From Inia geoffrensis (lineage: Eukaryota; Chordata; Mammalia; Artiodactyla; Iniidae), in the NCBI GenBank assembly GCA_036417435.1, contig CM070912.1, forward strand, positions 21,936,055-22,000,054: 64,000 bases of DNA, written 5' to 3'. The notes below the pieces were generated by a model that searched no databases, had not been told where the DNA came from, and saw only the letters and a program-made list of their open reading frames with translations. The stretch's first letter is position 1. Each line of letters opens with the position of its first letter. This document shows, piece after piece, positions 1-10,202 of the stretch. A program made the position numbers and the translations under genes.

Positions 1-371
1 GACCATTTACCCAGTCTCACTTAAAGGCAGGTATTTCCCCCTCAATTCCTGTGAACAAAATATTGTTGTTGTTGTTTTCATTTGCAAAGTCAGAGAAGAT
101 GCTTACCAATGATTTTCCAGAAACTTATTATCTTGACCATGGAAGATATGACTAGTTTGTGTGGCCATTATAAAAACACCCAATGCTTATTTTCCTAAGG
201 AGGAAAAGAATACCAGAAAAGAAAAGGGTAAGTGCAGCATATAGACAACAGCTCAACTGTTCTTTAATTCATTCATTCAATAAATACTTATTGAACACCT
301 ACTAGGTATCAGGCTTTGTGCTAGATGCTGAGGATACAACAGTGAACAAGATAACAAAGGTTTCTCGACTT

Positions 372-580
372 CAGCACTTTCGACATTTTGGACAAGCTAA
401 TGCTTTGTCGTGAGGCTCTCCTGTGCATTGAAGGATGCTTAGCAGCACGCCTGGCCTCTGCCTGTCAGATGTCAGTAGCAACCCTGCCCTCCTGCAAGTT
501 GTAACAACCCAAAACGTCTCTAAATATTGCCTAATGTCTCCTTGGGAGCACAATTGTCCCCATTTGACAATCACTGAGCT
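372..580 (+). mobile_element. MER20-type hAT DNA transposon remnant
   Basis: About 205 bp matching the general pattern of the eutherian MER20 family by recognition: a GACATTTTGG-like start, CCTGTGCATTG, then TTAGCAGCA and CCTGGCCTCTGCC, then a TTGTAACAACC segment and a degenerate inverted end. Copies of this family act as hormone-responsive enhancers in some mammals; nothing here shows activity. Confidence 0.6.
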
Positions 581-737
581 AGGCATCGTCCTTGTCCTCC
601 CAGAGGGGGAGAGTGATGTAAATATAATAATAACAAATTGTGGAAAGTACTGTGAAGGAAGTAAACAGGATAATATGATAGTAATCAGGAAAGGCATCTG
701 CTTTGCATAGGTCAGGTGATCAGTGAAGGTGTCTTTT

Positions 738-945
738 TTTTTTTTTTTTTTTTGCGGTACGCGGGCCTCTCACTGTTGTGGCCTCTCCCGTTGTGGAGCA
801 CAGGCTCCGGACGCGCAGGCTCAGCGGCCATGGCTCACGGGCCCAGCCGCTCTGCGGCATGTGGGATCTTCCTGGACCGGGGCTCGAATCCATGTCCCCT
901 GCGTCGGCAGACGGACTCTCAACCACTGCGCCACCGGGGAAGCCC
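738..945 (-). mobile_element. CHR-type SINE, short (205-bp) class
   Basis: Antisense tRNA-derived SINE: poly(T), then GCGGTACGCGGGCCTCTCAC, ending at GGGGAAGCCC. It is flanked by a perfect 16-bp target-site duplication (722-737 and 946-961), which indicates a relatively recent retroposition. The tRNA-like head with its A and B boxes is at the right end. Confidence 0.93.
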
Positions 946-1035
946 AGTGAAGGTGTCTTTTGAGCTTAGACCTTTTTTTCTTTATAAAGTATTTTATTTT
1001 ATTTATTTTATTTTTATTAATTAATTATTTTTTTG

Positions 1036-1105
1036 GGCTGCGTTGGGTCTTTGTTGCTGTGCGCAGGGTTCCTCTAGTTGCAGCAAGCAAAGACCCAACG
1101 CAGCC
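1036..1105. repeat. Inverted repeat built from a SINE 3' tail
   Basis: An 18-bp arm at 1036-1053 (GGCTGCGTTGGGTCTTTG) is perfectly complementary to 1088-1105. The match extends a further six or so bases with one bulge, leaving a loop of about 25 bases. The arm is the 3' end of the long CHR-type SINE, so two head-to-head tail fragments form a hairpin. Confidence 0.85.
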
Positions 1106-1140
1106 AAAAATAAATAAATAAATAACCCCCCCGCCCTCCA

Positions 1141-1233
1141 ATCCAGGGAATTCCCTGGCGGTCCACTCTCTCACTGCTGAGGGTCATGTTCAGTCCCTGG
1201 TTTGGGAACTAACAGCCAAAAATAAATAAATAA

Positions 1234-1291
<58 letters not shown>

Positions 1292-1394
1292 CAAATCCAG
1301 GGAATTCCCTGGCGGTCCACTCTCTCACTGCTGAGGGTAATGTTCAGTCCCTGGTTGGGGAACTAACATCCCACAAGCCGCACCGTGCAGCCAA
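1141..1394 (+). repeat. Duplicated short SINE flanking a (CA)n tract
   Basis: A SINE segment starting ATCCAGGGAATTCCCTGGCG occurs at 1141-1214 and again at 1295-1368, nearly identical. An AAATA-rich tail and a CA microsatellite separate the copies. The second copy continues into a full 115-bp-type tail (to about 1394); the first is cut short. Confidence 0.85.
1236..1289 (+). repeat. (AC)n microsatellite
   Basis: An almost perfect run of about 27 AC units grown from the A-rich tail of the SINE fragment to its left. It is likely to vary in length. Confidence 0.95.
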
Positions 1395-1930
1395 AATCCC
1401 CCACAAATCCAAGGTCACACCCCCTCTTCTCCCTCCTGCTTAAAGGGGTTCAAAGGCTTCCCTTTATTTCTAGGATAAAGACTAAGGTCCTTAAGATGGC
1501 ATTCGAGGCTCGCAAGCTCTGGCTGCTGCCCACCTACCTCTCCAGCTTTCCCACTCCACCACTGCTCGCTGCTTCAGTGTTCGACAACCCCGTTCCCCTT
1601 CAGTTCTTAGAATGCTGTACGGTTCCTTTAATTGCAGGGCCTTTTCATGTGCTGGCTTTGCTCTGGAACACTCTCCTCCCCTCCCCCCAACCACTCATCC
1701 TTGACATTTCAGCTCAAATGTTACTTCCTCTAGGAAGTCTTCCCTACCATCCCACTCTATTCCAGGTTCCTTTGTGTTATATAAACTGTCATAGAACTGT
1801 GCGCCTTTCTTTCAAAGTAATTATCTTAATTTAGAATAATACATTTATTAGTGTGATTTTTAAGAATCGGCATCTTTCTCCCATTAGACTGTAAGTTATG
1901 CGAGAGCAGGGACTGGCAGACAGTAAATAT
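1395..1930 (+). mobile_element. L2 LINE 3' fragment
   Basis: About 535 bp of the pyrimidine-rich L2 pattern: a TTCAAAGGCTTCCC-type start, AGGATAAAGACTAAGGTCCTTA, 'TGGAACACTCTCC'-type text, then TTAGACTGTAAG near the 3' end. Open frames through it are decayed LINE sequence, not a gene. Confidence 0.7.
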
Positions 1931-2050
1931 TCTGAGGAGGGGAGGTAAACCTCAGTTCTTGAAGAACTGACTTCACTTTCTGCTCTTGGGTTCCATGAGA
2001 TACTTGTTCCTTCTAATTCCCTTCCTTTTTGCTTAAGCGACCTCATTTAT

Positions 2051-2397
2051 TTATGTATTATAAATGTATTTATTTTTGGCTGCATTGGGTCTTCGTTGCT
2101 GCACGGGCTTTCTCTAGTTGCAGCGAGCGGGGTCTGATCTTCATTGTGGCGTGTGGGTTTCTCATTGCAGCGGCTTCTGTTGTTGCAGAGCACGGGCTCT
2201 TAGGCACACGGGCTTCAGTAGTTGTGGCACATGGGCTCAGTAGTTGTGGCTCGTGGGCTCTAGAGCGCAGGCTCAGTAGTTGTGGCGCACGGGCTTAGTT
2301 GCTCCACGGCATGTGGGATCTTCCACGACCAGGGCTCAAATCTGTGTCCCCTGCATTGGCAGGCGGATTCTTAACCACTGCGCCACCAGGGAAGCCC
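2051..2397 (-). mobile_element. CHR-type SINE, long (340-bp) class
   Basis: Antisense element beginning with a TTTATTTTTGGCTGCATTGGG tail and ending CCAGGGAAGCCC. It carries the repeated GTAGTTGTGGC units of the long class. Target-site duplication at 2035-2050 and 2398-2413 differs at two sites, so it is older than the short class here. Confidence 0.9.
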
Positions 2398-3164
2398 AAG
2401 TGACCTCACTTATATTTCTTGTTACTTGCAACACAAAAATATTGTCTAAAACACCGCAAGTGAGAAACTCCAGACGGCGTTGCAGCTTCAGCATTGGAGT
2501 GTGTGTTCTTATGAAACCATTAAATTAAATAGCCTAATGATGGTTCGGCAACTTGCTTTTCTCTTTGGGGTCTTTAATCTTTTATTCAGAGGAATTTTCT
2601 TGTGAGAAGCACCAAGATAATGTGGCAATGTCTCAAAAAAAGAAAAGGCGGTTTTACTTCAGTATGCTTTGCTGGGAGACTCTTGTGGCAGAGACTGCTG
2701 GAATAGAAATACCTCATCCACACTGGACACCCCGCAGTCTTAGTTCCCTCTTTTCAGTGAGCGATTAACAACCTAATGAATTCAGAGGCTTGCACGACTG
2801 GATTCTGGGGTGACTTGCGTTGGCCAATGGAGGGGTGTTCGGGTTGCATAAAACTAGCAGAACAATGTGGTGTGCTAGAAGGAGCACGGAACCATTGGTT
2901 TCTTCATCGGCAGAATGGCATGGGGATAATAGTAACTGCCCTGCCTACTTCAACTCCATCGTCAGGAGGATCAAACGACATTGAGAATGTACAAGAGCTT
3001 TGTAAAATACAAAGGGCTATAGGAATGCAGAATGCCATTTCAAAATCCGCTGCATTTTCAAGAACTTCAGCATATGACACAAGCACTCGTTCGTTCCACG
3101 CGCATTTATAGAGTGCACGCTAGGTGCCAGAGAGAGCTGGTAGGCAGAGCTGAACAGCTCTTAC

Positions 3165-3455
3165 CCTCAGGCCTTTGCTCAAATGAAAGCTTATCAGAGA
3201 GGTCTTCTTTGATTATCCTATCTCAGACAGTACCTCCTTGCCCCTGTTTTGTTTCCTCTGTAGCACGTTTCATCATCTAATGTTCTATATATTTACTTAT
3301 TATCTGTCTCTGGCCCACTCTCCCTCATCCATCAATCCACTAGAAGTAAGATCCATGAGGGCAGGGACTTAGTTATGTTCACTGTTAGAACAGTTTTATG
3401 TAAACATTGCCTAGAACATAGTCGCTGCTAAAAAAAATTTGTGGAATAAATGTAC
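3165..3455 (+). mobile_element. L2 LINE 3' end
   Basis: Contains the typical L2 3' text: CTCAAATG, TCAGAGAGGTCTTC, a TAGAAGTAAGATCCATGAGG segment, then GGCAGGGACTTAG and a closing GTGGAATAAATG. It is an ancient mammalian LINE remnant. Confidence 0.65.
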
Positions 3456-3683
3456 TCAGGGCAGGTCCAGAGTTTAGAGAAAGGTGGGCCACATTACCTT
3501 GGGAGACTGGTCACAGGAGGGGAAGAGAATATGCAAGCCGGTCCTTAGGAGATGGCATCTTGTCAAAGGGAGAGAGGTAGCCCTGATTAGTGGATAAAAG
3601 AAAATCTTCAGCTAACTTCCTGATTTGCTAACAGCTGGATCTAGGATTCTCCTAAATGTCCAGGATAAAGCCACCCCCAGCGT

Positions 3684-3907
3684 TTTTTTTTGTTTGTTTG
3701 TTTGTTTGTTTTTTTGTGGTACGCGGGCCTCTCACCACTGTGGCCTCTCCTGTTGCGGAGCACAGGCTCCAGTTGCGCAGGCTCAGCGGCCATGGCTCAC
3801 GGGCCCAGCCGCTCCGTGGCATGTGGGATCTTCCCGGACCAGGGCACGAACCCGTGTCGCCTGCATCGGCAGGCGGACTCTCAACCACTGCACCACCAGG
3901 GAAGCCC
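3684..3907 (-). mobile_element. CHR-type SINE, short class
   Basis: Antisense element whose T tail contains a (TTTG)n variation, then TGTGGTACGCGGGCCTCTCAC through to ACCAGGGAAGCCC. A short AGCGTTT target duplication flanks it. Confidence 0.92.
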
Positions 3908-3944
3908 CCATAGCGTTTGTATTTTTAACTGCCTAATAACCTCC

Positions 3945-4445
3945 AGTCTTTCCCCCATCCAATCCATTTTACAATCTGCTGCCAGAATGATTTTTCTGAT
4001 ATGCAGAATTGTTCATGTTAATACTTGTTTAGAACCCTGCCACGGCTTCTCAGTACCGTGGACAAGCAAGTCAAACCTTCTTCACAAGGCTTTTCTTTCC
4101 ATTTGGATCTATTCTCTGCTTACCTCTCTACCTCATCCTGCATCCTTCTACACACCCTGGTAACCCCTACCTACACACATCTTGCTAATTCATACTCTTC
4201 TTTTTTCAAGTTGGACCTACTTCTAGAGTTGCCCTTTGCCCTTTTTGTTTGACAAGAAAACCCAGGAAGTCTTTCCTGAACCCTGTTTGTTGCCCCCCAA
4301 CCCCCAAGGAGGAAATCATTCCCTCCTATTGCTGCCTCTTGGCCGTCTCTTACCAAGTTGTCACAGACCTTCTCGGGAGCAGCCCCATTACTTCCTTGTC
4401 TGCTGTTGCACCCCCAGCATGTAGCACAATGTCTAGCAGGTAGGG
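3945..4445 (+). mobile_element. L2 LINE fragment
   Basis: About 500 bp of pyrimidine-rich L2-like sequence (GCCAGAATGATTTTTCTGAT, then AACCCTGCCACGGCTTCTCA). It lies immediately right of the SINE at 3684-3907. Confidence 0.6.
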
Positions 4446-4449
4446 AGCA

Positions 4450-5130
4450 GGTGCTTAAGACCCAGGCTCCCTAAATCTTTCTCACTTAGTCCAAAGCTTA
4501 GAGTCTGGGCCTCCCCCCGCCCACTCTTTTATCACCCCGTCAACCCTTGTGACTCTCAACTTCACCTGCATTTCTCCATTTATTTCTCCATCTTTGGGAG
4601 AAGGGCCCCTGGTCATCCCAGGACTGTTTTCGGTGGTTCCCACTTCTAGTTCCTCCAAGCTCCTCCAAGCAACTCAACAGGGAAGCTTGCCCTGTCAGGA
4701 AGTGTTTGCTGGTCTCCAAGGTAACAGACTGCACCATTGCAGCTTGAGGCAGGGACAGGGAAAAACCTTCCTCACCCCTGGGAAGAAATTACCACTTTGT
4801 CGTTCATAACAACCTCTCCCTGGGCACTCTGCTTTTCTCTGCCCCCGCAAAGGCTGGGGAGCAGGATTTGCACCTCTTTTCTATTTTTAGAACCTTTGGG
4901 TCAGCAGAAAACTGTGGTTTAGACCAGTGGAGCCCTGGTGCCTGCTGCCTTCCTGTGGTAGGAACTGAAGAAAGACAGCAGAGAACCTGCGACATGCGTG
5001 AAAGGTGGTAACTTTCTCTTCCTCCGCAGAGCCCCCCAGACACACTCCTTGGGAGAGGTCTGGCAGTGCCTCACCCCTGCCAGGTCCATCTCCACCCAGA
5101 CCAGGCTAACACAGCAGCAGACTCAGTGAC
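4450..5130. other. Unique, relatively GC-rich segment
   Basis: No repeat is recognised in these roughly 680 bases, which are less A/T-rich than their surroundings. They include an X-box-like motif at 4712-4725. This could be regulatory or first-exon sequence of a neighbouring gene; no splice-bounded coding exon is convincing. Confidence 0.35.
4712..4725 (+). promoter_or_regulatory. Candidate RFX X-box
   Basis: GTCTCCAAGGTAAC matches the X-box consensus GTYRCCATGGYRAC at 12 of 14 positions. RFX factors use this site at promoters of ciliary genes. It is a single motif found by eye. Confidence 0.3.
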
Positions 5131-5159
5131 CTCTTAGCATAAGAAGAGATCATCTACTG

Positions 5160-5335
5160 CAGTGGTTCCCAAACCCAGGTGCCCATCAGAATGATCTGGG
5201 TTGTTTGTTAAGAAAACATACGTACATTCCCATCTGGGAGATTGATACAGAACTGTAGCAAAGTGTAGGAACATGAATATTTAACAATGGCCCCAGGTGA
5301 TTATGATGTAACCAGCCCTTAGCCGACAGCTGGGG
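5160..5335 (+). mobile_element. MER5-type hAT transposon remnant
   Basis: Begins CAGTGGTTCCCAAACCCAGG and continues with ATCAGAATGATCTGG and later CCCCAGGTGATTATGATG. This is the near-palindromic layout of MER5A-like Charlie elements. Confidence 0.55.
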
Positions 5336-6266
5336 ACCTTTCCAACTCCTTCTATGGAAATCAGGAGAGATGAAGTGACGTGCTCAATGTCAGCTAGCTT
5401 GTAGTGGCTAAGGTAACTGCACTTAGTTTTTCTTATCCAGGTCATTTCTCAAATCACGACCTTCACTTTCTGGATCTTTAATTTATAAGTTAGAACATGT
5501 GCTACTTGTGGTAGTCACTGTCTGGTAGAGAACCCCTTCCGATGTTGACCCCAGTGCCTCCTATAGGCCAGAACAGAAACAACAAAACCCTTCAAAATAG
5601 AGACAGCTTACCTACCACCAGTCGCTCTGGGCAGAAGAGTCATGGGGTGTAAATCATGGCATTTGGTCAGCACCAACATGGCAGGAGAGGAGGGAGATCA
5701 GATAGAGGTAAGGAAGTCAGAAGAGGGAAGAGTCACGAGAGGCTGAGAGCAACCAACCAAAGACTACTCTGTGAGCAAGAGGTAAGTGTCCTTGTGCCCA
5801 CCTTACTGGAAATCCTGGGTAGAGGGGCTGGCTAACTTTGAGACACCATTGTTGTAGACACAGGGGCTCAAGATAGATGGCTTATCCCCTTCACAACGTC
5901 CTTTGCTCCTGCATACAGGGGTTTTCAACATTTTACAAGAAGTAAAACCCAACATTGAAAAGTTCTGTTACTGCTTTTTTCTACTTGAGTTTACATGACA
6001 CATGTTCTGGATGTGTTTGTGCCAGATGGATAAAGCATAGTAAGATTTTCAGGCTGTATGACCAGCCAAGGAGAAATCTCATGCTGGTACCATCTTTCTC
6101 GGTTCTCCTCAGGCTGTATATAGCTCACGATCGGCCCCATGTAAGGAATCAGAGCACAGTAGGAATTTCTTTTCCTCTTACCTTAGGTTCTTGGGACCTG
6201 ATGGGTCACCTTACCTCTGGTCTTTATTTAGGAGCTCCAAACTGTTCCCATTACTCAAAATATATT

Positions 6267-6560
6267 TGCTATGATCTGAATGTTTGTGTCCCCTCCCCCG
6301 CAATTCATGTGTTAAAAACCTAACCCCTAATGTGATGGTATTAGGAGTTGGGGTCTTCAGGAGGTGATTAGGTCATGAGGGCAGAGCCCTCATGAATGGG
6401 ATTAGCACCTTTATACAAGAGAGGTGACAGAGCTCCCTAGCCCCCTTCTACCATGTGAGGATATGAGAAGTCTGCAACCCAGAAGGGGGCCCTTGCCTGA
6501 CCGTGCTGGCACCCTGATCTCAAACTTCCAGCCTCCAGAACTGTGAGAAATAAATGTTTA
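6267..6560 (+). mobile_element. MaLR (MST-type) LTR, left part
   Basis: Recognisable solo-LTR text: TGCTATGATCTGAATGTTTG, GTGATGGTATTAGGAG, GGTGATTAGGTCATGAGGGC, CTCCAGAACTGTGAGAAATA. Its 3' end appears displaced to 7192-7253 by later insertions. No internal retroviral genes are present. Confidence 0.65.
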
Positions 6561-6930
6561 AAAAGTGGTGTTGCAGTGAATATTGTTTTGTATCTTAGGT
6601 TCACAGCATGCTCATTTCATGGCAAAGCCTGACTTGCACTGGCATGAGGCTAGTTACAGTCTTTATTTGTTCCCTTTAATGTGAATATTTAGATGCTTTG
6701 TGATTACGGAATACTGCTTCATTCTCTGATGGGGATGTTACATAATATATAGTGTAGGAACCTCATTGATTTTCTTTGTCTGAAAAAATTGAATTCCAAA
6801 GATCTTTTAGCTTTTTGATAAATACCGTAGTGATGTGTTATATTTAGTCCCTATTATCCTCATGTGTTAAAATGAGCAGATAATGGTGACATTGATGGTT
6901 TTGTTTTCAGCATCTAAAATTCCTCTTTTA

Positions 6931-7062
6931 GGGAATTCCTTGGTGGTCCAGTGGTTAGGACTCTGCACTCTCATTGCTAAGGGCCCAGGTTCGACCTCTG
7001 GTTGTGGAACTAAAATCCCATAAGCTGCTTGCGCCACGGCCCAAAAAAAAAAAAAAAAAAAA
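6931..7062 (+). mobile_element. Short (115-bp) tRNA-derived SINE
   Basis: Sense element GGGAATTCCTTGGTGGTCCA through CCACGGCCC and a 23-base A run. AAAATTCCTCTTT-like target duplications flank it. It sits inside the sequence that splits the MaLR LTR. Confidence 0.85.
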
Positions 7063-7074
7063 AAATCCTCTTTC

Positions 7075-7190
7075 CCTTTTTTTTTTAAAAATTGAGGTAT
7101 AATTGACATATTACATTAGTTTCAGGTGTACAACATAATATGTATATATTGGGAAATGATCGCCACAATAAATCTAGTTAACATCTAGTT
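7075..7190 (+). mobile_element. Old L1 fragment
   Basis: TTGAGGTATAATTGACATA, TTAGTTTCAGGTGTACAACA and CGCCACAATAAATCTAGTTA form a widespread mammalian L1-type segment. It directly precedes the displaced LTR end. Confidence 0.5.
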
Positions 7191-7191
7191 A

Positions 7192-7253
7192 AATCTGTTT
7201 TTTATAAGCCACCTAAGTCTGTGGTGTTATAGTAGTCCAAACAGGCTAAGACA
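7192..7253 (+). mobile_element. MaLR LTR, displaced 3' end
   Basis: TTTATAAGCCACCTAAGTCT followed by a CCAAACAGGCTAAGACA end. This is the expected terminal text of the LTR that starts at 6267, now about 630 bp away. Confidence 0.55.
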
Positions 7254-7354
7254 ATATTATTGTGTGATATATTTCTTTAGGTATTAATTTGTCTTTTGCT
7301 CTATTCTTTTCCTCCATTTCAAGCAGTTGCAGGTGCTTTTTAAGAAGCAGCTCG

Positions 7355-7591
7355 GGGCTTCCCTGGTGGCGCAGTGGTTGAGAGTCCGCCTGCCGATGCA
7401 GGGGACACACGTTCGTGCCCTGGTCCGGGAAGATCCCACGGGTTTGTGCCCCGGTCCAGGAAGATCCCACATGCGGCGGAGCGGCTGGGCCCGTGAGCCG
7501 TGGCCGCTGAGCCTGCGCGTCCGGAGCCTGTGCTCCACCACGGGAGAGGCCACAGCAGTGAGAGGCCCGCGTACAGCAAAAAAAAAAAAAA
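7355..7591 (+). mobile_element. CHR-type SINE, short class with internal duplication
   Basis: Sense element with head GGGCTTCCCTGGTGGCGCAG and tail GAGGCCCGCGTACAGC plus A run. A 31-bp unit around the B box is present twice (7409-7439 and 7440-7470, about 27 of 31 identical), so the element is longer than its class. A short AAGAAGC target duplication flanks it. Confidence 0.92.
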
Positions 7592-9039
7592 GAAGCGTCT
7601 TGAAGTCAACAGTTTTTTCTGTCTTTTGTAAAAGGCTAAGCTACCTGAAAGATTATAAAGTAACATGCCAAAGCACGGGACGTGAGGGATGTGTTTAATG
7701 TCAAGAGGAAAGTGGGAAGGTATATAAAGATTCTTTCAGTTAAAAGAGACAGAAACTCAGTTCAAACTGGCTTAAGGGAAAAAGGGAATTTATGTGATCA
7801 GATAAAAGAAAAATCCAGGGATACTTCTGGCTTCAGGCATGGCTTGATCCAGAGGCTAAAATGTTAACAGAAATCTGTCTCCACTTCTCAGCTTTTCTTT
7901 TGTGATGGCTTTATTCTTAGGTAGGCTCTTTAGGAGTGGTTGGTAAACTTGGGAAAATCAGCACTAAGCTTTCCCCTCCATAGCTTTTAGCACCCTAAAG
8001 GAAGGAGAACCAACTCTTTTCCAGGAGTTCCAGCAAAGTCCTAGGCTTGGCTTAGTCACAGGACCTGCTCATTCTTGAACCAATCACTGTGACTCTGATT
8101 GGCCAGACCTGGTTTCTGCACCTAGTCCTGGAGCCAGAGGGTGAAATCAGCCCCATGAAAAGAGTTGTTTTTGTTGTTTTATTTATTTTGTTTTGTTTAA
8201 CCAAAGAAGGGGACACTAGGCAAACAAGACTGAGGAAAGCCAAAGGGGAGGGAACAGTCCCCAGACAAACAGAGGTCAAGAAATCAGATCTGAAAAGTCA
8301 GAGGGAGGAGGGTCCTGCCCCGTGTTTGGTAGCAACAGCGGTGAGATGGCAAGACCTGAGAGGAAATGGGTCCTTGGTACATACAGGAAGAAAGTCCAGA
8401 GGCATAGGGGCTCACAGCTCACCGAAGGTTACCATGCCCCAAGCGTGGGATTGGGTACTGTAGAACTACTGCACCGTTCGGCCTGGGACAGTTGATGCCT
8501 CAGCAGCAATGGGTATAGGCAAGTGACAAACGACCAGAGGGGACTTTCTAAAGTTTCAGCCATGGATCTGTGCACAACCCTAGGGTATCCCCAATGGCCA
8601 ATAGATTTCCTACCAACAAGGAAGAAGGGATCTAGCTGATTTTTTAAAGTGCTACAGGGAGGATAGGAGATAGCTTCTTTGGGAAAATTTCCCTGGGTGC
8701 TCAATTCTCAAACGGGTTCCGATAAAACCAATGGATAACAAGGTATAATTCACCAGTCAAGGAAGTAAGCGCTATAAAATACCGCTGAGCAATGATTGCA
8801 GAAATCTTGACAATGAGCAGGGAACGGTGGCAGATTAAACACAACTTAATAACTTACCTAATTTTTTTCTTTCAACAAAACATGTAATATTCACAAGTAG
8901 AGACTACTTTTTATGGTTGTTTGCATTCCACATCCAGAAGAAGCAAACCATAGATTTAGCTGCTCATGTCTGAGCCAAGGAATCATGCAACTGGGACAAG
9001 CTATTTTTATTTCGTTTAGACTAGCCAAACTGGCAATGT

Positions 9040-9220
9040 GGGACAGCAGAAAGCAGTCCTAGATTTCAAGTCCGGGAACCTAGGTTTGAAACCCAGATTC
9101 CCTAATAGAACTTTGGGTAAATTGCTCACCCTTCTGATCCTTAGTGTTTTCTAATCTATACAATACTATCTCTTACTTCATAGGAGGAGTATTAAGATGA
9201 CATATGGAAAAACACAGCAT
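9040..9220 (+). mobile_element. MIR-type SINE remnant
   Basis: CCGGGAACCTAGGTTTGAAACCC followed by TTTGGGTAAATTGCTCACCC is the MIR core pattern (tRNA-like B box, then the conserved core). Confidence 0.55.
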
Positions 9221-9369
9221 GAAGTTAATGTTAGTTTCTTTCTCTAAACTCTTCTGAATGCCACTATTTGTTAACCACAGTTTTTCAAAAAATATGAATT
9301 GCCTTAATAGAGTGCTTGATATGCTTCAGTTAGAGTGTCAGATTATTATGATATTTGGGAGGTTTCTGT

Positions 9370-9635
9370 CATCGAAGGGCTGAGTTCAGAGCAGCATTAT
9401 TTGTAAGAGCAAAGGCTTGGAAACAACTTAAATGTACAACAGGGGAAGAGAAATATATCTGTATCTCTACAGTGTGTAATAGAGGTATCTATCTATACTA
9501 TACAGCCATTAAAAATGAGGAAGATCTATATTTACTGACGCTGAAAGATATTCATCATAAGTTAAAAAAGAAAGTAGTGGTAGTTATGTATAATATGATC
9601 TTGCTTTTGTTAAAACAACTGAACGGGACACACCC
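9370..9635 (+). mobile_element. Old L1 3' fragment
   Basis: GCAGCATTATTTGTAAGAGC, AACAACTTAAATGTACAACA and a TACAGCCATTAAAAATGAGG segment are typical of the 3' region of L1M-type LINEs. Confidence 0.6.
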
Positions 9636-9639
9636 ATCT

Positions 9640-9690
9640 CACACACACACACACACACACACACATATAAACACACCGTACACACACATA
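9640..9690 (+). repeat. (AC)n microsatellite, interrupted
   Basis: A clean run at 9640-9665, then interrupted ACAC units to about 9690. Confidence 0.9.
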
Positions 9691-9917
9691 CACACTGTAA
9701 AGAAAGCAAAATGTCTGAAAGAATACCTAATAAGCTGTCAACAGTGGTACTCTCTGGAAGGTGGATTGTGTGGGAGGGAGCTTTTAATTTCCTATATTCA
9801 TTAGAAAAAATTTACAGACAGATGTTACTGTAAAAAAAAAAAATTCTTTTGTCTCAGTTTAGGGTCATGTTAACTTCCTTCTCCATAGTAGCACTTAGGA
9901 CAAGAGAAAAAGTTACT

Positions 9918-10202
9918 GAGACTTCCCTGGTGGCACTGTGGTTAAGAATCCGCCTGCCAATGCAGGGGACACAGGTTTGATCCCTGGGCTGGGAAGATCC
10001 CATGTGCCACGGAGCAACTAAGCCCGTGCGCCACAACTACTGAGCCTGCGTGCCGCAACTACTGAAGCCCGCACGCCTAGAGCCCATGCTCCGCAACAAG
10101 AGAAGCCACCACCATGAGAAGCCGGCGCACCGCAACGAAGAGTAGCCCCCGCTCACCACAACTACAGAAGGCCCCCAACAGAGCCAAAAAAAAAAAAAAA
10201 AA
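9918..10202 (+). mobile_element. CHR-type SINE, long class
   Basis: Sense copy with head ACTTCCCTGGTGGCACTGTGG, the CAACTACTGA units, and a GAGCC-A(n) tail. The 11-bp target duplication AAAAAGTTACT lies at 9907-9917 and 10203-10213. Confidence 0.93.

Noticed and set aside
1385..1834. A 149-codon open frame
   Set aside because: It coincides with a pyrimidine-rich L2 fragment and has no conserved features.
6267..7253. An endogenous retrovirus
   Set aside because: Only a solo MaLR-type LTR is visible, with no gag, pol or env sequence nearby.
9355..9804. A 149-codon open frame with a His-Thr run
   Set aside because: It translates an L1 3' fragment and a CA microsatellite.
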